A DNA stretch of 64,000 bases. Source: an uncultured Clostridia bacterium. Lineage in GTDB: Bacteria; Bacillota; Clostridia; UMGS1883. The notes beneath the pieces are model-generated. The model saw nothing but the letters and a program-made list of their open reading frames with translations, searched no databases and was not told the origin of the DNA. The DNA is taken from the NCBI GenBank assembly GCA_947629005.1, contig CANRCD010000010.1:1-64000 (forward strand). The letters run 5' to 3'. Shown here in pieces: positions 9,168 through 17,295 of this stretch; within the stretch, counting starts at the first letter, position 1; every line of letters starts with the position of its first letter. The position numbers and the translations under genes were made by a program.

Positions 9168-11837
9168 TCATGGCTCCAATATCTCCGCTTCGGCCGCCTG
9201 ACACAGCGGAGACAGCTTTTTGCCGCCGTCCCAGACAAACACCCGAACAATGGCGGCGTTTTCGGCCGGCAGCGACGCCGTGAAGCTGCCGCTTATGGCA
9301 TCGGCCCTGACCGCGGCCGTCATCCGTCCGTCCCTTGTATACGCCGCGGCGTAGGCCTGTGCCTCGTCCGAAACCATTTCGGTCAGGAAATTCACCGCCA
9401 AAAGGTCACCGTCCTTCACCGCGTTAACATAGGCTATTCCCTGCTCCGTCCGTTCGGTCTGCTTTACATAGATCTCGGTGTCGCCGGAAAATACCGTTGT
9501 ATCGTCCACGGGTACGGTCATGTCCGCGTCAAGATAGAAGCCGTCGATAACAAAGCCGGAGCTTGGATTTACCGCGCCGAGATCGGGAGCGGTTCCCTTC
9601 TTAAAGCGTTGCGAACCCAGAACGTCATCCCCGCTCACAAAGAGAACATCGCAGAGTTCGTCAGAAAATTTTGCGGTCAGGGCCCTGTCCCGAGTAACAA
9701 CAAATCTGAGGACGGGCTCGGCGCTGACAAGGAGATTGTCCTCGTACCAGCCGGAAAAGCTTTCGCCCTCCAAAGGGAAAGCCGTCAGACCGGCCCATTC
9801 GCCGGTGTGCAGACTGCCTCCGCCGGTCACGTTGCCCGCGCCTTCCGCTTTTACTTCAATGCTGAAGCTGTCATCCTCAACCATAGCTTCGCGCGACACG
9901 GGGTCGCCGTCGCTGTCCTCAAAGGTGTATTCTCCGTCGCCGTCAGTCATGACGGTGGCCCTGCCGGTCAAAATATCTCCGTTGGCAACTTCGGCTGTGT
10001 AGTTTACAATTTCGGTCCCTTCGCCGGGGTTGTTCTCCTGAACGCTGTAGCTCACCTGACCGTCGCTTTCCGAGATGACCCTTGTGGTGTACTCCCCGTC
10101 CACGGGGATATAAATGACCGCCTGACCGTTTTCGTCGATATAGGACAGCAGACCGTCCTCAATTTCCTTAATCTCGCCGTCGTATACCGCCGCCACCAAA
10201 CCGCCCTCGCTGTCATAAACCTCCAGGTCGTCGACAGTCTTGCCGGAACTGTCCGAATCGAGTTCGAGACTCCTGGCGCCGCCGTCTGTGGCGTTGAAAT
10301 AAACTCTGCGGGTGCTTCCGTCATACAGGTCGTTTCCGCTTATGGCGTCGAGCCAGGCAAGGCAAAGCTCCGGATAGTGGGCGGCGCCCAGCTTATCGAC
10401 GTTTGAATATATCTGTATCAAATCGGTAAGGCCTATATCATAAACGAGATCTGTGAGCAGTTTCAGCGACTCGCCGCTCACCGGTTGCTGTACGCCGGCG
10501 GCCCAAAGAGCCTCTGTCAGAGAAGCCCGAAGCTTGCGGTATTCGCCGAGATCTCTGGTGGATTTTCGGAAAAAGCTGAAAATCGTATCTCCGATGACAT
10601 AGAGCATTCCTCCCCGACGGGACATGGCCTTGTTAAGCCCTTTTATGAAGTCCGCCGCCCTGTCCTCGCCGATGATGTTTTCGCCTATATTGACGAAGAG
10701 TTCCTGATATTTTTCGGTGTAATTTGAAGGGCTGCCAATGATTTTTGCCGCCTTGTCCAAAATGGAGTCCAAAGTAATTCCCTGCGTTTCGTAGTTTTCA
10801 AGATTGTATTTGTCTTTTCTGTACTCCTCGGAGCAGTATTGGTCATAAAGGCTCCTCATAGCCTTTGACAACCGATTGTACTTGTCCGGGCTTGTCCATA
10901 GCTTGGAGGGTAGGAAGAGGGTATTGCCCCTTCGCCAGTAGCCCCATTCTTCCATAATAGCCTTGGGGACGGGGTCGTTGTAGTTCACGATGCTGAAAAT
11001 GTTGCCGTAGAGCTCGTCGCTGCCGTCAAAGCGTATACCCGCCGGAGTTTCAAAGCAATAGGCGTATATGTTATCGGGTCGGAGGCTCACTTCGCTGCCA
11101 AGAATGTCGGGTTCTTCGTCGAGGCGGGCCGCCGTGAGGTTAGTTGTGGCCGCCGCGCGGCTGAAGCCGGTTATCCAAAGCTTTACGCTGCCCGTGATGT
11201 TTTTGCCTTTTATGTATTCCTGCAAAAAGCTCACTACCTGACGGCTGGCATTTCTAAAACCCTCGTGCAGCTCTTCCGTCCCTATGCGGAAATTCCCGCC
11301 CCATTCGTTTTTATAGTTGGCGCCGCGGACGCCCACGGCGATAAGAGTATAGTCGCCGTCGGAATATCTGACACGCTTGCTGGCGGCCGAGACCGCTATG
11401 GAATCCGACTTAGGCTTTTTTATGTAGAATTCATTATAGGCATAGTCGCTAAAACCCATTTGCAGCATGAGACTGTAAGCGTTTCTGTACTGTGAGGAAT
11501 AGTCAAAGTCGCCTTCGGCGTTCTTCGTCGTCACTCCGAAGGCGGACATGGCGAGCCTCAGAGACATTTTGGACAAATTGTGATTGTATTTGTAGGCGCT
11601 GCCTGAAAAAAATTCGTCATTGTAATAGAAATCGAATCTGTGCAAATAATTTTTTCGGCTCGACTCGAATTCAAAGAAGCCGGTCTTTGATTGGGGAATG
11701 CTGTAAGTATCGTCGGTCCTGACAGGTCCCGTGTAATATATTGCCGGTCCGGCGGTTTCCGCCGTGAAGCCGGGCACGGACGACAGCGCCAGCGCCGCGC
11801 ACAAAATCAGGGCCAGCAGTTTTTTTATTCTCGTCAT
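9168..11837 (-). CDS. Secreted lipase-like alpha/beta hydrolase with InlB-type repeats
   Basis: The 889-residue protein has a signal peptide (residues 1-25, Leu/Ala-rich core). A DUF2974/Mbeg1-like lipase domain spans roughly residues 50-430. Its nucleophile elbow is Thr-Gly-Phe-Ser-Arg-Ala-Ala-Ala, with the candidate catalytic serine at 226. Family members hydrolyse acyl lipids, but the substrate here is unknown. Beta-rich linker sequence follows, then a divergent bacterial repeat and an InlB-type repeat at about 660-800, and last the C-terminal module shared with neighbouring secreted proteins, ending Val-Phe-Val-Trp-Asp-Gly-Gly-Lys-Lys-Leu-Ser-Pro-Leu-Cys. The start is preceded by AGGAGGG. 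It lies 144 bases upstream of the 2521-aa gene on the same strand and diverges from the protease gene. Confidence 0.75.
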   Translation of the reverse strand: MTRIKKLLALILCAALALSSVPGFTAETAGPAIYYTGPVRTDDTYSIPQSKTGFFEFESSRKNYLHRFDFYYNDEFFSGSAYKYNHNLSKMSLRLAMSAFGVTTKNAEGDFDYSSQYRNAYSLMLQMGFSDYAYNEFYIKKPKSDSIAVSAASKRVRYSDGDYTLIAVGVRGANYKNEWGGNFRIGTEELHEGFRNASRQVVSFLQEYIKGKNITGSVKLWITGFSRAAATTNLTAARLDEEPDILGSEVSLRPDNIYAYCFETPAGIRFDGSDELYGNIFSIVNYNDPVPKAIMEEWGYWRRGNTLFLPSKLWTSPDKYNRLSKAMRSLYDQYCSEEYRKDKYNLENYETQGITLDSILDKAAKIIGSPSNYTEKYQELFVNIGENIIGEDRAADFIKGLNKAMSRRGGMLYVIGDTIFSFFRKSTRDLGEYRKLRASLTEALWAAGVQQPVSGESLKLLTDLVYDIGLTDLIQIYSNVDKLGAAHYPELCLAWLDAISGNDLYDGSTRRVYFNATDGGARSLELDSDSSGKTVDDLEVYDSEGGLVAAVYDGEIKEIEDGLLSYIDENGQAVIYIPVDGEYTTRVISESDGQVSYSVQENNPGEGTEIVNYTAEVANGDILTGRATVMTDGDGEYTFEDSDGDPVSREAMVEDDSFSIEVKAEGAGNVTGGGSLHTGEWAGLTAFPLEGESFSGWYEDNLLVSAEPVLRFVVTRDRALTAKFSDELCDVLFVSGDDVLGSQRFKKGTAPDLGAVNPSSGFVIDGFYLDADMTVPVDDTTVFSGDTEIYVKQTERTEQGIAYVNAVKDGDLLAVNFLTEMVSDEAQAYAAAYTRDGRMTAAVRADAISGSFTASLPAENAAIVRVFVWDGGKKLSPLCQAAEAEILEP

Positions 11838-11871
11838 GCCTTTCCCTCCTGAAACTAAAATATTTAATTTT

Positions 11872-11901
11872 ATTTTATCATGTATTGGTGGTTCTTTGCA
11901 A
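11872..11901 (-). promoter_or_regulatory. Candidate sigma-A promoter for the lipase-like gene
   Basis: On the minus strand TTGCAA (11901-11896) is followed by an 18-base spacer and TAAAAT (11877-11872), about 35 bases upstream of the start codon at 11837. The -10 box differs from consensus at one position. Confidence 0.5.
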
Positions 11902-11998
11902 CAGTTTTTTTAATAAAGATGAAAAATTTTCCTTTTTTGGGTATTAATAGCAGATGATTAAACAAGCTCGTCCGTATAACTCATCCGTATGAAAAGAT

Positions 11999-12027
11999 TT
12001 GACATTTGTTTCCTAATATGGTACAAT
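11999..12027 (+). promoter_or_regulatory. Sigma-A promoter of the papain-type protease gene
   Basis: TTGACA (11999-12004), a 17-base spacer and TACAAT (12022-12027) form a near-consensus sigma-A promoter. It lies 45 bases upstream of the AGGGAGG ribosome binding site and the start at 12073. Confidence 0.85.
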
Positions 12028-12072
12028 TGTATAAAATATAGGTTTAAACAGGTTAAAAGGGAGGTTTTAGTC

Positions 12073-15000
12073 ATGAAAAGATTGTTATCGGTATTACTGT
12101 CGGTAATACTGGCCCTGTCCGTTTTGGCACTGGCGCCGGCGTATGCGGCCGCCGCCTCGGCGGATTTGTCCGCTGAGGCGGGCGCTATGGCGGATGTGAG
12201 TTTTCCCACCAGCTTTGATTTGCGGGCTGCGGATTTGGACGGCAGCGGCGTACTGAAGAATTACGTCACGCCTGTAAAGCGCCAGGAGCCATTCGGCTCC
12301 TGCTGGGGATTTTCGGCCATTGCCGCGGCGGAGACCAGTATACTGACAGAACTGAAAATGTCCTATGACGAATGGAAAGACACCCTGGGCTGGGATATGG
12401 ACCTGTCCGAGCACCATCTCATGTGGTTTGCGAACACTCCTCTCCCTGAGGACAATGTCAATAATCAGACCGGAGAAGGAATTATCGTTCCCGACGACGA
12501 CAAAAACCCCAATATGCGTATGAACGGCGGCGGGGTATCGGTCATGGCTACCTCGGTATTTTCCTCTGGCATCGGGCCGGTGCGTGAAGATTATTACCCT
12601 TACATGGGCGCGAACGGCGATATTATGTATCTTACTCCCGAAGGACAGTTCTCTTATGACGACGGGGGCGGCGTCAACGTGCCCACCTGCTACAGCGATC
12701 TTGACGATTGGAGTATTGACGAGAGCCATCGCTTCGGGCAGTTTTTCCCGCTTGAAGAAAGCTTTCTGCTTCCGGATCCGGCACGGTTTGTGCCGGCAAA
12801 TGACGGCAGCGGAAACAGCGTTTATGAATATAATCCTGTCGGCACAAACGCTGCCAAGGAACAGCTTCTGCAGGGCCGCCCCGTACAGGTCGGCTATTGC
12901 AGCAACCCTATTTACCTCAACACGGACACATGGGGACATTACACTCCTCTCAACAAAAAAGAAGATCCCATCAACGGAGCAGCGTTCGATCACGCGGTCA
13001 CCATAGTCGGATGGGATGACAACTTCCCGAAGGAATTTTTTAATCAGGGAAATGGAATTCCGCCCGCAAACGGGGCTTGGATAGTAAAAAACAGCTGGGG
13101 AAGCGAGAGCAATGAGTTCCCCAACAAATATAACTGGGGAGATGACGGATATTTCTATCTGTCCTACTATGACCATACTCTTTCCGTTATGGAGGCTCTC
13201 GATTTTGACACCATCGGCAGCGCCAGCGGAGTATATTACAACTTCAAATACAACTATCTTCCGGCGACCACGTATGGAAACTACCTTGTCTTTGACGAGC
13301 CGAGTTATATGGCGAACAACTTTACCGCAAAATTCGGCGACATGATTCTGAGCACCCTGACTTTACAGACTAAGTCGCAGGATACCACGACCACCTTCGA
13401 GGTATATGAGCTTGACGATTCAAGTTCCTCGCCCACGTCAGGCAAGCTGCTGGCGCGTGCGACAAAAACCTTCCCTTACGGCGGCTATCATCGTGTAAAC
13501 TTGGAAAAACCGCTGTTTATCCGCAAGGGTACGCGGTTCAGCGTAGTTGTGACAAACATGACTGCCGACGGAAGATATGAGATAGTGTGCGACTACAACT
13601 ATTCCCAACTGACGTCAAGAGTTCAGACGGCTTTGGTGGAGGAGCCCACCTATCCTTACACATACGCGAATTCCGTAATAAACAAAGGTGAGAGCCTTAT
13701 CGGAAACACCCTTTTTGATGACCTCGTAGCGTGGAACGACTGGAAGGACATTGTCAGCGACAGCGAGAATATGGGCGTAGAATTTCTTAATTCTATTGAT
13801 TTTATGGGAACTCTGACTGCCACGGAATCGGCTCGCGACGCGTTTAAAAACGCTAAAAGGGAATATTCCGAGACCCATCCCAGAACGGATTTCAGCGTCC
13901 TGCCTGAGGATCTTGTGCCCTTATACAACGACTGGCAGAATTTGGCCGCAAATCTTGCGGTGACCTTCAACGCAATTCAAAACAGAGACTATAATTATTT
14001 TGATCTCAGTGAGGATGAAGTGGGGCAAATCAGCGACATGGCCTTCTATGTCCGCGACAATTTCCCTATAGGCGTGATTGGCATTCCTGTGGAAATAAAG
14101 GATTATATGCTGTATTACGACGGCGCGACCAGCCGCCTTTACTCAGAGTACGACTTTGAGACCCATAAATACAGCAACCCCGTTGAGATCCCGGGTGCTA
14201 CGGGAGAGGGCAGCACTCTGACGCTCAATTCGGATTTCCAGTTTGCTACGACCTGTGCGGACGGGCTGTTCCTCGGCGAAGGCACGACCCTTAACGTCCC
14301 CAGAGGAGAGCGGCCTTCAATATACAGCGGCATTTCGGAAGTGACTGTGCCGGGAATAACCCCTGAGAACTCCTTCGGAGCAGTGGCCCTGGGCGCGTAT
14401 CCGGACTGTACGCTGAATATAGACGGCATTCTGGAGGTAACCTCGGGCGACTCAACAAACGCCATTAACATAGCCGTTTTCGGCTTCGGCAAGCTGAACA
14501 TCACCGGCCTGGGCAGTCTCGTCGCCAGAAGCGGCGTCAGCAGATTTGATGAAACGTCGCCGGGCACGGCCGCCAATTCCGTGGGAATATATTCCTACGG
14601 CGACCTCAATATTTCTCTCGCCGTCGTCAGGGTATCTGCGGGCGATTCTTCCGCAAACAGTCTGTGTATGGTGACGGATTTGCCTAACTCCATCACCGTC
14701 AGCGGCGGCTCCAATATCACGGTGCAAAGCGGAAGCAGCGGAGGCCGGGACACTGACGCCAGCTTCGGCTGTGCCGTTATGAATCTTACGGTCAGGGACC
14801 ACTCAAATCTGAACATCATTGCCGCCGACTCGGGCGGCGGTCTGTGCGGCGGACTCCAAGTCTACTGTGACGAGTCGAACAGCGGCAGAATAACCCTCTT
14901 AAACAACAGCACGCTGACAGTGACCGGCGTCAGCCCTAACAACAGCTATGGCATCGTACCCTTCAAGATTGTGCCTGTAATCGTTCAAATGGATGGGGAT

Positions 15001-15417
15001 TGCGCGTTCACGGTCGAAGGGCAGACCATGGCCTCCTACTCCGCCGAGCTTAGGGGAGTTTCAGTCCTGTCTGAGGGAGTAATCGTAACGTATGACAGCG
15101 AAAGAAACAGCTATGTTGATGCGGACGGACGGCCTGTAAAGAAGCTGACGATTTTCCCCGAGTATGACATAAGCTATATTAACGGCGCCGCGTACGTTAC
15201 GGCTCCGGCCGGAAGCTGCACGGTTATTTTCGCCGCCTATGATGAAAACGAAAGACTTGTAGGCACACAGTCAATAGAGCTTGAATTTGACAGATGGGTA
15301 ACGCAGGTGGTGACGCCGGGCGGCTTTGGCGCGGAGGTCAAAAAAGTAAAGATTATGCTCTGGAACAGCCTGAACGAAATGATGGCGCTGTGCGACGCGG
15401 TGGTTTTGAACGGATAA
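12073..15417 (+). CDS. Secreted papain-family (C1A) cysteine protease, surface-associated
   Basis: The start at 12073 was chosen because AGGGAGG lies just upstream and a signal peptide follows; the frame is open further upstream but would overlap the promoter. The 1114-residue protein has the C1A catalytic set: Gln71 and Cys77 in Gln-Glu-Pro-Phe-Gly-Ser-Cys-Trp, His307 in Phe-Asp-His-Ala, and Asn340 in Lys-Asn-Ser-Trp-Gly. After the protease comes a lectin-like beta-sandwich (about 390-530) commonly linked to clostridial C1A enzymes. A helical segment follows, then a repetitive Gly/Asn/Ser-rich stretch (about 690-980) resembling a beta-helix. The end is the shared C-terminal module with Met-Leu-Trp-Asn-Ser. 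It is likely secreted and retained at the cell surface; the substrate is unknown. Confidence 0.85.
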   Translation: MKRLLSVLLSVILALSVLALAPAYAAAASADLSAEAGAMADVSFPTSFDLRAADLDGSGVLKNYVTPVKRQEPFGSCWGFSAIAAAETSILTELKMSYDEWKDTLGWDMDLSEHHLMWFANTPLPEDNVNNQTGEGIIVPDDDKNPNMRMNGGGVSVMATSVFSSGIGPVREDYYPYMGANGDIMYLTPEGQFSYDDGGGVNVPTCYSDLDDWSIDESHRFGQFFPLEESFLLPDPARFVPANDGSGNSVYEYNPVGTNAAKEQLLQGRPVQVGYCSNPIYLNTDTWGHYTPLNKKEDPINGAAFDHAVTIVGWDDNFPKEFFNQGNGIPPANGAWIVKNSWGSESNEFPNKYNWGDDGYFYLSYYDHTLSVMEALDFDTIGSASGVYYNFKYNYLPATTYGNYLVFDEPSYMANNFTAKFGDMILSTLTLQTKSQDTTTTFEVYELDDSSSSPTSGKLLARATKTFPYGGYHRVNLEKPLFIRKGTRFSVVVTNMTADGRYEIVCDYNYSQLTSRVQTALVEEPTYPYTYANSVINKGESLIGNTLFDDLVAWNDWKDIVSDSENMGVEFLNSIDFMGTLTATESARDAFKNAKREYSETHPRTDFSVLPEDLVPLYNDWQNLAANLAVTFNAIQNRDYNYFDLSEDEVGQISDMAFYVRDNFPIGVIGIPVEIKDYMLYYDGATSRLYSEYDFETHKYSNPVEIPGATGEGSTLTLNSDFQFATTCADGLFLGEGTTLNVPRGERPSIYSGISEVTVPGITPENSFGAVALGAYPDCTLNIDGILEVTSGDSTNAINIAVFGFGKLNITGLGSLVARSGVSRFDETSPGTAANSVGIYSYGDLNISLAVVRVSAGDSSANSLCMVTDLPNSITVSGGSNITVQSGSSGGRDTDASFGCAVMNLTVRDHSNLNIIAADSGGGLCGGLQVYCDESNSGRITLLNNSTLTVTGVSPNNSYGIVPFKIVPVIVQMDGDCAFTVEGQTMASYSAELRGVSVLSEGVIVTYDSERNSYVDADGRPVKKLTIFPEYDISYINGAAYVTAPAGSCTVIFAAYDENERLVGTQSIELEFDRWVTQVVTPGGFGAEVKKVKIMLWNSLNEMMALCDAVVLNG

Positions 15418-15482
15418 ATCGCCTACGCGTTGAGGATCTGTACAGCAACATTTTGTGCGGTTTCCTGTATTGCAAAAATCAT

Positions 15483-15518
15483 GAGGCGGGGCGGCTTGAC
15501 TTCAAGCCGCCCCGCCTC
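15483..15518 (+). terminator. Perfect 17-bp inverted repeat after the protease gene
   Basis: GAGGCGGGGCGGCTTGA (15483-15499) and its exact reverse complement (15502-15518) are separated by two bases. This is a very stable stem 65 bases after the stop codon. No T-run follows, so termination efficiency is uncertain; it could also protect the transcript end. Confidence 0.6.
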
Positions 15519-15761
15519 GCAAAGACGGACAATTATTTGCAGTCCGTTATATTCGTCTTTTCGGCTAAAGATATTCTCCAAATATGAAAGTAGATAATAG
15601 AAAAATTATATGAAGAAAATTCTATTAATCTTTTAAAGCGTAATATTGTACTCTTGGTTGTGATTGGGGTCCACGCGTATATCTCCAACTGTTCTCCTTT
15701 CATTTGTACAGCCTCTTTTATAAGAACTATACATTTTTGGTATAATTTATCAACAGTACTT
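15519..15761. other. AT-rich intergenic stretch without a recognised gene
   Basis: Together with the hairpin just before it, this forms a 344-base gap between the convergent protease and TauE-type genes. It is AT-rich and contains a TATAAT on the plus strand near 15739, but this would point into the back of the permease gene. I see no convincing coding sequence or RNA. Confidence 0.4.
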
Positions 15762-16532
15762 CTACCGCAAAAGATTAACCGTCAGAATCGCCGCCCCCAA
15801 GATGGTGAGCACGACGCCCGTGGCCCTGTTAAGCGTTTTTGCGCTCGCCTTATTGGCAAGCATGGCGGCTATCCTCGCCCACAGCAGAGTAAAGGCTACG
15901 CAAAATATCAGGCACCGCGTATCGGGTATGCCGCCGATGGCAAAGTGGCTGACAGCTCCTGTAAACGCCGTAAACGCCATAATAAAAACGCTTGTGCCCA
16001 CAGCGGTCTTAAGCTCATATCCCAGCACGCTTGTCAGCAGAAGCAGCATCATCATTCCGCCTCCCGCCCCGATAAAGCCGCAGATAAACCCAACCGCCGT
16101 GCCGCACACAGCCGACTGCACAAGGCGTTTTTTTACGCTTACGGCGGCCATTGTCTCCTTTGTCGTCATGACGGGTTTAACGATGAACTTAATGCCAAGC
16201 AGCATAGTCATAAATACGGAAAAGCTGCCCATTGTGCGGTTGGGCACCTTGCTTGCCACCCAGCTTCCCACCAGAGTAAATATAAGTACGGCGGCCATCA
16301 TTACAAGGCCGTTTTTTATGTCCAGATTTTTATTTTTGCCGTATGTGTAGGCGCTGACCGCACTGGCCAGCACATCGCTTGCCAAAGCGATACCTACCGC
16401 CTCATAAGCAGGCATACCGAGAAAGGTTATGAGCATGGGACTGATTACAGCCGCTGCGCTCATTCCCGCAAATCCGGTTCCCAGTCCCGCTCCGGTTCCC
16501 GCGAGAAAGCATATCAAAAGCTTCGACGTCAT
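15762..16532 (-). CDS. TauE/SafE family membrane permease
   Basis: This 256-residue, very hydrophobic protein has about eight membrane segments arranged as two homologous halves. The glycine-rich Gly-Ala-Gly-Leu-Gly-Thr-Gly-Phe-Ala-Gly near the N-terminus and Gly-Phe-Ile-Gly-Ala-Gly-Gly-Gly in the second half are typical of TauE/SafE (DUF81) permeases, which move small anions such as sulfite or sulfoacetate. The substrate cannot be read from the sequence. The gene starts 37 bases after the TetR gene on the same strand, so the two are probably co-transcribed. Confidence 0.85.
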   Translation of the reverse strand: MTSKLLICFLAGTGAGLGTGFAGMSAAAVISPMLITFLGMPAYEAVGIALASDVLASAVSAYTYGKNKNLDIKNGLVMMAAVLIFTLVGSWVASKVPNRTMGSFSVFMTMLLGIKFIVKPVMTTKETMAAVSVKKRLVQSAVCGTAVGFICGFIGAGGGMMMLLLLTSVLGYELKTAVGTSVFIMAFTAFTGAVSHFAIGGIPDTRCLIFCVAFTLLWARIAAMLANKASAKTLNRATGVVLTILGAAILTVNLLR

Positions 16533-16569
16533 TTTACGTACTCCTCCAAATATAAAATATCCTAAGAGG

Positions 16570-17142
16570 CTATGAAACGGCCTGCACTCCCCGCAGTATC
16601 ATGCGCTCCACAAGGGCGGCCATCTGTGCGGAGGTCTCCCTCATGCCGCCGTCAAGCCACGCCACGCACACGCCTATGCAGCCGGAGGTAATGTAGTTAT
16701 AGAAATACTCAAACTCGCCGCCGCTTTTTATGTTCAGCATAATATGCGCATCGGCGAGGCATTTTTCGCGGACGATATTCTTCAGCTTGTCCATAAAGGC
16801 CGCGTCGCCGTTTCTCCCCACAAGCGCGCCCGCGAGCTCCGCGTTCTCGGCCAAAAGGGAGAACAGCTCGCTTAAAAGCGGGAACAGCTCGTCGGCGCCC
16901 TCCCTGCTCGTGTGGCTTTTTACAATACGGTCAAACTTTTCAAGCATCTCGTCCTGAAGCCGACGCGCCATATCGTAAATATCGCGGTAGTGCAGGTAAA
17001 AGGTGCCGCGGTTAATGTCGGCTAACTCGGCCACTTCCCTGACGCTTATGGCGCTCAGAGGCTTTTGCATTAACAACTCGGCCAGCGCCTTGGTCATCAG
17101 CTTTTTTGTTTTTCTCACGCGGCGATCCTCATTTTCAGCCAT
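16570..17142 (-). CDS. TetR family transcriptional regulator
   Basis: The 190-residue protein has an N-terminal TetR helix-turn-helix at about residues 10-60, including Ile-Asn-Arg-Gly-Thr-Phe-Tyr-Leu-His-Tyr, and a helical C-terminal ligand/dimer domain. The start at 17142 was preferred over an in-frame codon 33 bases upstream because AGGAGGA lies 8 bases before it. It diverges from the MMPL fusion gene, the classic layout for a TetR repressor controlling an RND-type transporter. A 10-bp sequence occurs in inverted copies in the shared intergenic region, one of them inside this gene's own promoter, which suggests autorepression. Confidence 0.85.
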   Translation of the reverse strand: MAENEDRRVRKTKKLMTKALAELLMQKPLSAISVREVAELADINRGTFYLHYRDIYDMARRLQDEMLEKFDRIVKSHTSREGADELFPLLSELFSLLAENAELAGALVGRNGDAAFMDKLKNIVREKCLADAHIMLNIKSGGEFEYFYNYITSGCIGVCVAWLDGGMRETSAQMAALVERMILRGVQAVS

Positions 17143-17176
17143 AATTTTTCCTCCTAATGAACATTTTCCCGCCATT

Positions 17177-17267
17177 GTGTTGATTATGCTGCAAAATCCG
17201 GCGAAACTGCATATTGCGGCCTTTAATGTTCGTGTGTATAATACTATTATAATTGTTTAATCAACAC
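17177..17267. promoter_or_regulatory. Probable TetR operator pair
   Basis: GTGTTGATTA at 17177-17186 and its reverse complement TAATCAACAC at 17258-17267 flank the divergent promoter region. The right copy sits inside the spacer of the tetR promoter and just downstream of the predicted start of the MMPL transcript. It also forms an imperfect dyad, TGTT(N5)AACA (17254-17266). One repressor bound there could block both genes. Confidence 0.6.
17214..17242 (+). promoter_or_regulatory. Candidate promoter of the MMPL fusion gene
   Basis: TTGCGG (17214-17219), a 17-base spacer and TATAAT (17237-17242) point toward the start at 17296. The -35 box is weak and the -10 box is perfect. Confidence 0.6.
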
Positions 17268-17274
17268 TTGTCAA
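17246..17274 (-). promoter_or_regulatory. Consensus sigma-A promoter of the tetR-tauE unit
   Basis: On the minus strand TTGACA (17274-17269), exactly 17 bases, and TATAAT (17251-17246) give a perfect consensus promoter. The candidate operator occupies most of its spacer. The leader to the TetR start is about 100 bases. Confidence 0.85.
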
Positions 17275-17295
17275 TATTTATAGGGGGAATTTATC

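Noticed and set aside
8598-10406. A 602-codon plus-strand open frame spanning two large minus-strand genes
   Set aside because: It crosses the intergenic region and lies opposite two genes with signal peptides and recognised domains; it has no ribosome binding site or family resemblance.
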